From the NCBI GenBank assembly GCA_013399895.1, contig VXBA01000117.1:156059-220058 (forward strand): a stretch of 64,000 nucleotides of DNA, read 5' to 3'. Source of the DNA: Serilophus lunatus. Taxonomy: Eukaryota > Chordata > Aves > Passeriformes > Eurylaimidae. Of the stretch, positions 47,201 through 60,400 are shown in pieces. The notes under the pieces were generated by a model that saw nothing but the letters and a program-made list of their open reading frames with translations, was not told the DNA's origin and made no database searches. Each line of letters starts with the position of its first letter. The stretch's first letter is position 1. Position numbers and translations under genes: made by a program.

Positions 47201-50200
47201 GGAACTGGATTATCAACTGCAGTATGCATAGCTGTTAGCTTATAGTTGGTACTTGCCCATCAAATATTATGAACTTGTATCAAAACATAACTAAATTTGC
47301 AGTTTGCTTTAATTCACCTTCATATGAAAACGGTTTTTCTCTTCTTTTTTTAACCCCTTCTTAATTGCAGTCACTTGCTACTGTGTTCAATAGCTTTTGC
47401 TACTGACAGCTAACTGAAGCCAGAAGCCTCAGTAAAGTTTTAAGAAAAGGAGCTTTCATCATTAAGAGTGCAAGTTCAAATTCTTTATGCCTGAAGTTGA
47501 CGCTTGGATACTAGCCATGATGCTGTGACACAGCTGCCAATTGTCACCTTTTCTTTAACTTTTTCTCTTCTGCTTGCAGAGTACAAATGAGTTTTTAATG
47601 TTATGGACTTGTTTAGAAGGGCACATTTCTCATGAGGAATTGTTATTTCTCCTCGTATGTAACTCTTGGAGGACACGATGTCTTTTCTGTTGAACAAAGG
47701 AATATGTTTTCCCTCTGTGAAGTCTGGTCTGCACATCCCAATAGCATCCAAATAGCAGGTGGGACTTGGCAAAGTTTTAATATCAATTGTAAATTAATAG
47801 CCTCTGATTTAGCTTTTGAAAGTGAAAGTACAATATCAAAGGAGGAGAAACAAAGAAAAGCAACTATGATTGCCAGACTATTGTGTATTTCTGAAGTCTG
47901 TGCACAATGAAAATGCAACTACAGTGTGAGAAGAAACTTAGCTTGAGTGTGATCAGTGCTCAGTAGAGATCAGGGCGTTGAAAGCAAAAGTGCCTCTCTC
48001 CACTTAGTTTTATACCTTTGCTGATGGTGAAGAGCTCATGAGCAACATTAACCCATTGGCAGGGATTCAAAAGATGATTTAATTTATGCTACGTAGAATA
48101 ACCTCCCAAAGTTTATTGTTAAAATGCAATGAAGAAGACCATATTTTAGTCCCATTACTTCTAACTTCTGACTCATGTCTCAATCCTACACCCTATGCCC
48201 CACTGCTAGCAGTTTCTTTCCTAGAGTTATATTCAATATAAATTTATAATCTCCAGGCTTTACTTGAGACTCATGACTCTGCTGTGATGCAGTGGGACAG
48301 GAAAGATTCAAAATTCTGCTTCAAGTAGTTTTCCAACTCTGAAAGTATTCAAGTTTTAACTAGCAACTGAGCTTCAAAGAATGAAATTAGTAACAAGGCT
48401 CTTGTGGTCATCAACATTGGAAATACCATGACAAAGAGGCAGTAACCCATGATTTCTGATTTGTCTTTGTGTCAGACCAGTTTGAATTTCTGTCTCTGCT
48501 GTTTGGATGTGATGATTTTTGAAGTAAGTGCTCCCACTGGACTATATCTTAATCCTACAGGAAAATTTAATATTTGGGAAGCTATTAAATACAGTTTCAA
48601 TACTTTCTGTAGTATCTATATAGATTAATTATCAGAAAATGGAATAAACCTGTTGGGGAGTAAGGAATAATATTAAATATAAATACTTTCCAAATGGCAA
48701 TAGATGTTTAAAGATGGAGGAAAAGAGTAGACTATTAAGAAGCATGCTGCCAGGCACTTCTAAAATAACTAGGTATTTATCCATCGTTAATGACAACTAG
48801 ATTCCTAATTTGAAAAGCCACCATGTTCCTTCATCTAACTTCAGCTTACTCATTTAAATAGTTTTCTCATGAAGATATAGCAATACTGACTAAACCTGGA
48901 TTGTGAAGTAATACAAATAAGCTCACAGCCCTGATGCAATTAATGATCACTTTTTAAAAAAACTAACCAAAATACCAGCCCAACCCTTATGGTCACAGTA
49001 ATTAGAAAACCAAATACACATAATAGGAATATCCCCAGATTCTTATGATGTAAATTATATGTCTGCCTAAACCAAAAAGTTTCCCTACTTCAGATATTCC
49101 AGGATATATCAGTTTATTTTCCATATTTTCTTATTTCAAATTTGTCTCTTAAAAATTCAGTGTTCTCTCTGTGAAATATTAATTTCTGTCAATGAAAATT
49201 AAGAGCTTACTGTGAGTTGTCAAAAAGAAAATTCAGAAACTTCCTTATTTACATGGTAGGCTTTTACCTGAGCATGGAAGATCTGCTTGCACAGTACTTG
49301 AGTGACTGCTGATAAATATACAGAATACTGGCTACCCCATTTCTAGAAGTCATTCTGAACTAGGCCTGATAAATTCTTAAATCCTTGTAGAAGACACAAG
49401 CTGTTAAAAACTGGGATGTGAATTAAATTACTTTCTGCTACATGTAAATCTACGAATGCTGCAAAAATTATTGACTAGGTTTATTGTCATTGTTATTACT
49501 ACTACTAAAATCTTTAATTTTTCTAATACCAACTTGGTGCCCGAAATCAAAAATATTTTTATCGGAAGGAGTAGGAGTCACTTTGTTTTAAATGCAATCA
49601 TCAATTCATCACTGTATTTTCATTAAAATACGTAAGAGAATTGCAATAAGGTTATTCAAAAGCTGGGTTACCCTTATAATGTGAATCTTTCAGCTATAGT
49701 TTATAGCTTTGTTTTAATGTGTTTTCTAAAGATTATCTCCTCTGAATACCTCAAAATGGCACATTGTTTTCTCAAATGTTTAGTGAACATTCTTCCTTCA
49801 GATAAAAGTCAACTTCAAAGTACAAACCTTTTGTTTTCCCTTCATACAGTGCTTTGCACAATAAAATTGCTTTTTCTTGACATGTATTGTGGCTAAAGAT
49901 ATACTAATGCAAATACTTTCCACTGTTTTTATGAATGCACAGAAATTGTGGAAGAAAGTCGACTACCTATCTACAAATAATATAAACTATTTGTGTAGAA
50001 GTATGTACCTGCCAAGAGTCCCTGGGCTACTGCTGTAGTGGAAGATGAAAGGACCTCTTCAAAACAGGAGATAAGTTGGGAATTTTTCACTACTAAATTA
50101 AGACAGCATTTTAATGCTTTGTAAATAAACAACAACAACAAAAAATTATGGTTAAGTATCCAGTCTTTTTCACACACTTAAGGCACCCTTTGACAGCTGT

Positions 50201-50313
50201 ATTTTAGTTTTTGCACCTTAGACCCAGAAAGTACCACTGAAACTTAAAATTCTTTTGAGTAGTTAATTTTATAAAATTTTTTTATTAGCTAGTGATCAAG
50301 TCTCCCCAAGTTA
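44239..50313. other. AT-rich noncoding stretch, no gene recognised
   Basis: Six kilobases of AT-rich DNA with A runs at 44681-44690 and 44854-44865. Overlapping frames on both strands at 47485-47918 show no motif. A possible interspersed-repeat scrap lies at 49995-50042 (minus), related to 55525-55572. Nothing else recognised. Confidence 0.55.
49995..50042 (-). repeat. Possible copy 1 of an unnamed interspersed repeat
   Basis: Read on the minus strand this contains actacagcagtagcccaggg followed by actcttggcaggtacata. It aligns with 55525-55572 on the plus strand, 19 of 24 bases in the best block (actgcagcagcagtgcaggg followed by tctc). The family is not recognised. Two diverged copies in opposite orientation suggest an old transposon but could be chance. 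Confidence 0.3.

Positions 50314-50397
<84 letters not shown>
50314..50397. repeat. Compound (TGTC)n(TATC)n microsatellite
   Basis: About four TGTC units pass directly into about 17 TATC units, total 84 bp with no interruption in the TATC part. Read on the other strand it is GATA. A long pure tract of this kind is normally highly polymorphic. The junction is consistent with a G-to-A or A-to-G point change spread by slippage. Confidence 0.97.
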
Positions 50398-53300
50398 CCA
50401 AGCACAGGTTTAGGATGCTGTTATAGTTCTTAGAGAACATGAGCTCTGTGCTCAAGAAAAACTCTCAATGAGCAGCAATTCAGTCTGTTTGTCCTGATTT
50501 CCTGAAGACTCTTCTCCTAATTTACCACACACAGTACTAATGATGGGAGCACAACTTTCCATCAGGATTTCCCTGCGACTGTTACCTATTCATTATTTGA
50601 CTCACATTTGTTGATGCAATTATTTCATAGTGCCCTGTAAGGTGAGAGAATTATGTTTAAAGATACTTATTTACAAAAATAAAACAAAGGCTTGGAAATT
50701 AAGGTTACAAGTGTTGTCTAAATTGAGGCAAAAAAGAAGGACTAGACAGTTACTTTTTGTTTTCCCCTCGAAAAATCTATCCTGCACATGCTTCCAAGGA
50801 CTCTAGATGTTGCAAGAGCTCAGCAAGTCACACCCACTGTTGGGCATTCAGAAGATGCAGTGTATGTCCTTAATTTTTTTAATTTTTTTTACGACTAATG
50901 TGAAATATATGGTCACCTGACAGATATTACAGGTACAGTGGCATAGATAGCTCCATTTACATGCAGATTGAAGAGCCTTAAAGCTATATCTGAACCGTAA
51001 TGCTAGGACTATGTATATGTCTCTGAATACACACAGTGTGGTCTACTGGCTTATGGACCCTTTTTTCCACAGTCTCAATATTGATTAACAGGTTAAATTT
51101 TCTGGGTGACAAGTTTACAGAAGAGCTGCCTGTGAAAACATAGACATTAAAGATGTCTTACTCCTCTTTAATTACTTAATTATAGCATTTTCCCACTTTT
51201 GCTTTAGTATGGGAGTTCACCTGTATATTACATACAGATAGTCTCCCATCCTCAAAGCCCCTGTGCACACCTGCCTCTCCCCTAGCCCCGGTAACCAGCA
51301 CATTGCCTTCAGGAGCAGAAGATGTGGGATCTCATCTGTTAGTTCTCTTAGTGAAACTTCTTACCATCACTTATTACCCGCAGGTCGGAAGGGGTGGCCA
51401 ATTGCTGTGACTTGTCCCACTGGAGATGATTTTTGAATGAACGTAGGAGGAAAAAAACCCCAGAAATAGGTGAGTACAAGAAAAGGCTTTTCTATTGAGC
51501 ATTATATGAATTTCATTCATATAATTAAACTGTACATTCACTTCCACACAACTTCTGTGAAATATTGAGTAGAAGAGTATAAGCAAACAGGAAGTGGCAA
51601 CCCCACAGTCTATTTTTTTCTTCCATTTCAAGAATTTTCCCAGTTTAGCATTTTCCACAGGTGCTAATTCATTTGGTGTGCTTCGCTATGTATGACTACT
51701 TATGAACAAGATATATCATTGCAAATATTCTTTTGAATAAAGTTTCTTGGTAAACTTTGAGACAAGACTTGTGGCAATAATGTCAAATGTAGTTAGGGCG
51801 AAAAAAAAGCACATGCTTTGGACACAAACTGGCCCATACTTTTAACATCTGCTCGTTTTTAACTATGTGCTTTTTAGAACATATTCTAACACAATGAGAA
51901 CTTTAATCTGATCTAGAAAACCCACAATAAGAATCTCTTCTGATATGAGACCTGGGAAACCCTCTGCCTCTATTGTAATTCCCATTTAGGATTTCATTTG
52001 CCCCTTTTGGTCAGTCAGAATTAATTTGATTTTCAGAACTTCTGGTTACATTGCACAGCTAAAAACACAGAGCAGGTGTATGGTTATAGTCCATAAAGAA
52101 ACTGATCTGATGCTGTAAAATGCAATTCAAATAATTTTAAAGCCAGGGGTGGTTTTCGATCCTATCTGTATAATATAAACTGACATGGCAAAATTGTTTG
52201 CCTCTATCACATCCTGTGGTTATTACATAGCATCAAAGAGGGAGTAAGCTGCTCTGGTATTTCAATAGTATCTATGAACTCATTTGGATTTTCTTCTGTT
52301 TAACTCTGAATTTTCTGAGTCAAAGTGGTTGGTTTGGAAATGCTGCTTTTTTCCTTTTAAGTTACATGGGTCTTACTTTCCTCCTCACATTTTTGTCTGG
52401 GAATAATGGTGTGAAATTCATAGCAGCTAGAAGGCAGAGGAATCTAGCAATTCTTGTACATACTCATCAATAATGCATTTCTCTACATTCTTAAGAGATC
52501 ATATTTCCATAGGCAGTTGCAATTAATTCAAAGCAACTGTACAGTGAAAAAAACCCCAGTGAAACCCACAACAGACCCTTCTATCCTCAGGGCTCTGGTC
52601 CAAAGAGATGTAACCATTACAGATCAGAACTTGTACATTTTATAGCAGATGATAATGCAGAACTGACAATAGAGTGAGCACAAATATTACCAACAAAACT
52701 ACAGATAAGAAGGTCCCTTCAGTTGTCAAATAAACCTATCCTGAGATGCTGATTTCAGTGTCTGTTTAGCTCAGGTCGTGTGTCCTGGTGGATAGAAAGG
52801 ATCTTCTGTCTAAAGTACACATGACTCTCGTAATCAAGGAAAAAAAATGCAAACAAAAAAATAGCAGCAACTTTCACTGGAAAGTTGTAATAGAAGGAAA
52901 TTAATCAATCCAGTCTTTTATGCTGATAGAACAGGGACAGTGATGGTAGAATGGGCTCCGGTATGTTTTTCACATGTATGGCTGCATCATGGTCACTACT
53001 TAGCTGCAGATGAGGGTCTACCAAAGGCATAAAGGGAATTTTACTCAAGTGGATTTCTGTTTTTAATTTGGAACTCATGTAAAGAAGTGTTTTTGCCATT
53101 AGTTTGGCATTGAAGATTCATTTATAGACAAGTAAGTTTAACATAGTGAAAACCATAAGCACAAAATCAGACTGATCCATCTTTTGATATGATGTGCATT
53201 AACTGTTGATTCATTATTGCTAAAATTAGTGGCTTTATGTTAGAAGTTTGACATTGCACAGTCTACTATTTATTTTCACACATACAATTAGACATTCTAA

Positions 53301-55300
53301 ACACTTTAGCTGTATTTACCTGATTTCCATAGCCATATCAGAAAATACAGGGATGATACAGTTGGCTATACTTTAATGCTTTTCATGAGGCAATATTGCT
53401 AATATTCACTTCATGATCTTGTGTCTGAAAAGGTCTTAATGCTTTTTCTCCTATTTGCATGTGCAATGTATCCTGCTGGCACATTGTAACCCTGCTGCCT
53501 TTGAAACACACCCGCCCAAAAGGTTTTCAGACTTTTTCAGAGTACTTGTTAACAGTCTCACAGACATCCCCAACTCCTAAGTACCCTGTTATAACAGACT
53601 CTGGCAGCTAGTACACAGGCTCACACTGGCAAACAACATTAGGCCTGGCCAACACTGGATATTTTGGAATGTGAGGCCAGTGAGGAGCAGTGTAAGAAAG
53701 GCAGTGGCGTGTTAAAAGTTCAGTAACAGAAGCACAAGTTAGAGGACTCCAGTGCAGATCCACAGAATGATTTGGATCAAGCCCTTAAATAAAACCACCA
53801 ATAGCATGTAAACTCTCTCTTAGCTCTGCTCTGCAGTTGTTAATAAGGACACCTTGCACTCCATGGCCAGCTGCTCTCTACAGACTGTTGCAGCAGGTAA
53901 GACTGATAAAAAAATTAGGATTGTAAATACTCCATGAAATCAAATTGCTTAACAGACCGCATATGATACTAGGAGATTGAGGCAGTAATAATAATGTAAA
54001 TGCTACCAGGTATTTGTATAGTATTTTGCAAAACATTCACATTGCTGTTTGCATGATCCTTGTAGTATGGTATTTTCCTGTGCAAAGCCCTTAAAATTCT
54101 CATCATAAAAGTTAAACCAAAACATCTAATTCTCTTCAGCAGAGTTAGGTTTGAATCTCTTGGTTTTATTACCGCAGTAACATAATGTAGGTTTTTACAC
54201 TTTTACCAAAGTTTCAGTCCTTACTCTGCCCAAGGATTTTTCTTTGTTAAGTTTTGAATAACATGTGAAGATGACTAATAGAAATGTAGCACTGAATGGA
54301 CTAATTATTTTCAGATAGTGTAGTAACTTGACAGTGTGGTATCTAAGAAGAGCTAAATCACATTACTGAATTATTTAAAATTTGAGATTTTTGTATAATC
54401 ATATTTGTGCCCTTTCAAATTCTTTGTTATCACAGCTCAAGCTGTAAAGCCTTCTGCCTCTTCTACCTCTAGAAAACAGTCTCCACTAATATACAGGATA
54501 TTTAGAAGCACAGTATATTATGTTTTAAGAAGACAAAATATCTAAAATCCAAAGCTTTCAAGACCATTATTATCTAGGTAGAATCAGCTCTTCTTATTTA
54601 TATCAGTAAAGAGTCAAAGCTGAATCTGTAAATTCTTTTTTTTTTTTTTTTTTGCTTAGCATTTCTACGGGTGTATTTTTAATAAAAAGCCATATTTTAA
54701 ATAAAAAGCTGCATTTTAAGTATGCTTTCTTGCCCAGTTTTAATGCAAACAAATACTGAAACCCTTACTTAGATGTCCTGTATTATATAACTAATTGCTA
54801 TAAGCATGCATTTCCCTCAACAGAAATACAACACAGTCATATAACTAAGAAGAAATATTGCTTACCTTCCTTTCTTATAAAATATTCCCTGAAGGCAAAG
54901 TAAGTCTGATTATAAAACGAAAAACAATCCTGAAGTGTATAACTCACACACATACAAACAGCAGACACAGTCGCCTCCATGAAGAATCCCGTTTCTCCAC
55001 ATTGCAGTTATGCTACCAGCACTCAAGCTATGCTTAAAATACTACTCTGCAGCATAACTATAGGCACCAACATATTGCATAAATGGTACTTACTGTTCCA
55101 GGAGTCATGCGTCATCCTATAGGAAATTTACACCTCCAAAACAGATATTTGTTACAACTGAGCAGATTGTGGCAAAACACTGCGCCTGGCTTGTCAGTCA
55201 GAAAAAGTTGTTACTTTCAGTGATCAGCAGATATTCACAAAACACAGTAACTTTACATTTATGTATGTGCATGTGTACTTACATACACACACGTCTACAG
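50398..55300. other. AT-rich noncoding stretch, no gene recognised
   Basis: No gene recognised. It includes an 18-base T run at 54636-54653 and scattered short A/T-rich stretches. Frames up to 94 codons are unsupported. Confidence 0.55.
54636..54653. repeat. Poly-T run (18 bases)
   Basis: Uninterrupted T18 between aattc and gctt. No retrocopy body or target-site duplication was recognised next to it. Confidence 0.95.
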
Positions 55301-55524
55301 AAGGAGGCACAGCCTGTCTCTCGCACCCACACGCTAATTGCTGAATAGGGGAAAAATCTTGTTAGTATTACACGCGATCGCTTTTCTTGACCATGGCTTT
55401 TGCATGCATTTTTCATGTAGTGCCACCAAGACCGGTGATGCTACAAAGCATTTCTAACTCAGACAGGAGTAATCATTCACATAAGGCACCGAACTTGTTT
55501 TGGCTTCCCTTGTGTGAGAGTGCT

Positions 55525-55572
55525 GGGACTGCAGCAGCAGTGCAGGGTCTCTCTGCTGGCACTCGCTTGCTG
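55525..55572 (+). repeat. Possible copy 2 of an unnamed interspersed repeat
   Basis: Contains ggactgcagcagcagtgcag followed by ggtctctctgctggcactcg. It is similar to the minus strand of 49995-50042 (19 of 24 in the best block, then weaker). The family is not recognised. Confidence 0.3.
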
Positions 55573-56405
55573 CAGTCTTTGTGCATGAGTATACATTATA
55601 AACAAATTAGTAACACAATGTCACCCGATAGCCAAGAACTAAAGAAAATCATGGAGCATCAATCAGATCCTACAGCAGGCATGTAGATTGGCTGTAAAAA
55701 CATTTAACAGTAGGTAGATTTTTTTTCCTGTGCTATCAAAGTTAAAGGTACCAAAAGGAAGCACACGCTAAGGCATTTTTGTTCCACTGTGATATTGATC
55801 CAATGCCAGACGTAATGAAACACAATGGGCACACAGTCAGTCTTGGTAAATTAGGTAGATTAGAGATCATTTGATGGTATTCTATTGTTGCTATTGTAAT
55901 CACAGTAATTTTCACTGGTAATGGTGCTTCGTGATGAAGTGCGGTTCTCACAGGATAATTGTGAAAGGTATCGAAGGATTCAGGGTGTAGCATCTGGTTT
56001 TAAAAGCTCTTCAGATTCAAATTGGCATTTTACTTTATCTTGAAAATTTATTAGAGATTCAGATCATGCCGGTTTAAATGGAAAGGTGAAAGCAGGGTAA
56101 TTTCAATCTATGAATTATTCAGATTCAGACTGGTGAAATTGCCATCCATGAACTGATTCTCTGACAGTCTCTTTTGCAGAGCCTCCATTATGCTTGTCAT
56201 TTTTATTTCTTTATCTACAATCTCTTTCTCAGTTACTGAGCTCGTCCCTTAGGGCTGTGCTTCACAAACCAAGTATTTAAAATTGGCAATAACCTAAATG
56301 TGTTGCTGTCTCGAATCGCAGTCTCCACAGGCTGTCTTTTCCAAATCATTAAAAGCCACATTCACGATGGTGTCTGCTAGGCTCTTCGATTAGATGAATT
56401 AAATT

Positions 56406-56421
56406 AAAAAAAAAAAAAAAA
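56406..56421. repeat. Poly-A run (16 bases)
   Basis: A16 following gaattaaatt. It sits inside the CNE-like block and has no recognised retroposon body. Confidence 0.95.
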
Positions 56422-56741
56422 GCCAGCAGAGAAAAGACCAGAGTTTCATATCAAAGAAGAGTTATGCTCCTGTAATAGTCCAGCAAAAAAAGTGGTGCTC
56501 TGTGCTTGTTCCTTTGTTGTCAGTGTAACCCATTCTAGTTGCATAGCATCACGCAGAAAGAAACAACTGTTAAAGCAGGCTGACTTCGTGCCCCGATTTC
56601 CAGCAGGAGCAGATAAGGACTGCGTTATAGACAAACTAATCCACGCAAATATACAGTCAGAGACCAACCATAATTAATAGCTTCTTACAGGCAAGAAAAA
56701 CAGAAGTAGTAGTTGTAGTAATTGTAGTATTAGAAGGAGAA

Positions 56742-56817
56742 GCGACAGGATACCCAAAAGGGTTGCATTTTCTCAGACAGCGACTGGATACCTGAAAGGG
56801 TTGCATTTTCTCAGATT
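56742..56817. repeat. 38-bp tandem duplication
   Basis: Unit 1 (56742-56779) starts gcgacaggatacccaaaagg and unit 2 (56780-56817) starts gcgactggatacctgaaagg. Both continue with gttgcattttctcag. They differ at only a few positions. A third, quickly fading start (ccgactgata) follows at 56818. The duplication is old enough to have diverged by several percent. Confidence 0.92.
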
Positions 56818-57480
56818 CCGACTGATACAGATTGCAATCCCAGAGACTCTCCACTTGATGGCTGGTTGTGTCATTGCTAGTCGACTGCTGCCCTGTATCC
56901 AGAAGGACTGGGACTGATTTAGGTCAGAGAGTCTGGTTTCTTGTTTGAGCTTTGCTCTAACTGATGTTAGAAATTGCGGCAATCTGTATTACCAATCTAT
57001 ATGACCCTGGGATACTGGCACAGCTTCGGCCGTGGACTGCCTGCAAAAGGCCCCAGTTGTACAGACAGTGACAAGTGCCATCTCTTTTGTCTTATTGCTG
57101 CAGGTACATCAACGTAGCATAAAAAAACCCCTCTCTTAGTAGGCAAAGTGGGAAACCAGGCGTTCTTCCTCAGGCAGTTTGGATACAGAGCTCCAAGCAG
57201 TCCCTGCTCAGCTGAAAATGCTGCCAGGCTGAAGCCAACACATCCAGGCTGTGTCTGTTCCTACGCTAACCTAGGAATATTCCCCTCATATGAAAAAAGA
57301 CAAGAATAAAAAAAATCTGTGCTGCTTTGTGCCTGGTTCTATGCGTCTGCTTTGCCGCACTGCGACTAGAAAACTGCAGCAGTAAGAGCTCTGGCAGTTG
57401 CGATAATGTAGAAAGCAGCAGCTCTGTGACACAGCAGTCAGCTGACTCACAGTGTTATCATTCAATGTCCTCTATAGAAT

Positions 57481-60400
57481 AAGGCCAGTTTCTAAGGTAG
57501 CACCAGGAGGATGACCCTGCATACAAAAACTGGACTAGAAGGAGCGGCAAGACTTGTGTACACCTGCAAGTGATTTTGTGGTGATGTATAGCGTTATCAT
57601 TGGGAGTGTTTTCCCTTCTTTCTTTCCTCCTTTGCAAAGCAGAACTTGTCATCTATTCAGAATTTTTTCTTCTATCATGAAATAGTCAATATGATCATGT
57701 ACATCTGATGATTATAATTACTATTAATAACAGTGGTTAGGTAAACTATTTTAAAAATACTGCTTTTAAACCACGTTTCCACAAGAAAACCTGGTGGAGT
57801 TTTATTAACTTCCCATTCCCTATGATTGTGGACATGCTCCAGGAGAAAGTTATCAGGTTAACACTCCCGAAAGGCAAATCCTTATTTGGCAAGAGCATGT
57901 TTCTGAGTTCTCATTGAGGCATCCAACTACCTAGACTAATTTTTAATTTTCTCTCTACCTCCCAAGTAAATTCACTGGTAAATTCACTGCTCACACCTCT
58001 GGGAAACTGGAGAGGAAAATTTTAAAGTTACAGCTGGCAAATATGGGAACTTATTAAAGTTCTGAGTCAAGAGGAGTCAAGTGCTCCACTGCCATCCTGG
58101 GACTTTGTAAGTTCCACATGGGGAACATCAAGCACACTCTTGAAAATTTAGGTAGGCATGTGTCTACCTACTTAAATTTTACCTAAAGCTAGAGCAGGTT
58201 TGTCAGAAATTGCCATAAATCAATTTGCCAGTCACTTGCTGAAAGGGTTTATGTTATATTGTGTTATGCTTGGCCTAGGACAGATCAGCTTCCACTCATC
58301 TCAGAGGATGTGCTGCACTAGCTCAGGCCAGAACTAAATTTGCTCTCACAGCTACTGTTGTAGACTGTGCATCTCAGTAATACGTGTTCTAAGTTCATTG
58401 TAAAGTACTCAGAAAGTCTCAGCCTGAAGTTTAACAACAGTCAGGTAAGGAACAAGCACTCTATAGCAAGGTGGTATTTCCTGTGATAGCTATACTCATA
58501 AGCATTCAAGTGGACATAATGCAGAATTCTGTTACAACACAGCAGTTTACACCAAAATCTAAACAAACTGTAATAAAGCCATAAAAAATGGTAAAAGCTT
58601 TGCTGTATCTTTAAGGTGCAATTCTCTCGGACAACATGAAGAGCAGAGAACCTATGCAAAGGCTGTAGTCCATTGCTGTATTTTTTCAGGGAGAGGAATG
58701 TCTGATCTCATGTGCAGGTGGTTAATGGATGAGTAATATAGCCACAGTCCTGTCTCTTCCTTAATAAATTTTTGCTAAATGCCCTGAAGGCCACTATTCC
58801 TACAATCAGGAAAATCAGTACAGATGTCTAGTGGGGAAATAGCTGTGCTCCCTTCCTCCTCACCCCTTAAAACCACATGACCATGCTCCTTAATTACAGG
58901 CTGCACCTCCTCAGCCCCATATGCTTGATATTCTAGGATCTCAAACAGAAGTCTAGGTAAGAAGCATGAAGTCTTACGCAAACTCCTATAAGCCAAGGAT
59001 GCCCGTTTTCCTGCTTTAAAGGATTTACTGAATGACTAGTGTTGTCTTGATTGTGCTAACGAAGGCTCTTTTTCTGCTGAGCTCCTTTCCATGGCCTCAC
59101 TTTCTGGCTTCAAGATAAGCTGGATGGCTGTTCCCCCAGCTAGGGTCTTTCAAGCTGCAGCTCTTCCTAAGTGAAGGATGATCTATAGATGGCAGAAGGT
59201 GCGTTTCTGCTGACCATTACAGCCATGGGAGAAGTGAGGGCAGGAGGGAGCATTTCTGTCCTCTTCCCCAGTCACCAGCTCTGTGGGGTCAGATACAGCT
59301 GTAACAATCACAAATCCAGGGTTTCTGCCATCTTTTTTTTTTTTTCTTTTTTTTCCTGTAATCCTGTTGTCACTCTAGGGATGGGTAAATGCATTTTATT
59401 TCCCCAAAGCCCTATAGGCTGAAGCGTATGCTTTGCAACCTTTTCTGAGGAAAGGGTACAGAAAGCCAGCCCTGCCTGGAGGATCAGTGATGTGTGAAAT
59501 GCAGGATGGGACATATCCACTGAGAACAGTTTAGGAGCTCTCTTAGAGCGCACATTAGAGTTTGTTTCTGGGATCGACATTTCACTTTAATGTTCTAGTG
59601 TTGATGAAGGCTGATTTCCTCCAACGTGTGCAGAGCTCCTTTTCTAGTCACTAATACACACATCTTCCCTGTGAACAAGTTCCTAATTTGGTTTTTCTTG
59701 AAGACTGTTGTATAAGGTTCAAAGCTCAGTGTTTTGTTTAGTCCTTGGCTATGTATTCATGTATGTGTACTGTGTTTCACTGAATTACATTACGTTTAGG
59801 GTAAGAAATCATGCTTGGACAAATTTGGGAAAACAGATCGAAACTTTGACCTCATTTACCACTTAAGAACTCCAGGAACAGATTTAAATTTTGTCTCTTT
59901 TCTCCCTTCTTTCTTTTTTACTGAAATAAAGATTGCATCCAAGCTCATAAACTAGATGTCAAGTTTTAGCTGAACACAATTAGAAACAGCTTAAATATTA
60001 AACTGAAAGCTGAAGAGCCAATGACATTTAAGGGATGCTCTCTCACAAGCATCTAACTGTAGCACATCTGACAGGATGCTGTGTTTGAGCTGAATTTTTA
60101 AGGCATCACCAAATATATCCCACATATGTTGTTAAATTACAAACTCAAATATTTTGCAAGTCTTTTGGATGTTGTATTTTCCCTTCCTAAACATGGACAA
60201 TACTATATCCATTCAGCTGATATTACGTTAAATCTTAGAGCATCACTACAAAATAACAAGGCTGGTTTATGTTCTACATTTTTTCTATGTTTCTTATCTT
60301 GGTTACAGATTTTAGTCAAGGCATATAATTAAAATACTATTTTAATCAAATAATATTTATTTCAAATGTATCTTTTCAGGTTGTTTTTTATTTTTACTTG

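Larger units (their letters stand above)
55301..57480. promoter_or_regulatory. Candidate regulatory block (CNE-like)
   Basis: This 2.2-kb block has a richer, less monotonous base texture than its surroundings, few simple repeats and no CR1 similarity. Words suggesting factor binding include gctaattgctgaat (55333-55346), an octamer-like ttttgcatgcat near 55397-55410, ttggcaataacc near 56284-56295, and a run at about 56345-56400 (catt-aaaagccac, tcgattagatgaattaaatt). A 16-base A run (56406-56421) and a 38-bp tandem duplication (56742-56817) interrupt it. The 99-codon frame at 55387-55686 shows no domain. The call is inferred from texture only. Confidence 0.3.

Noticed and set aside
54636..54653. 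Poly-T as the antisense tail of a processed pseudogene
   Set aside because: No coding body, polyadenylation signal or flanking direct repeats were found next to it.
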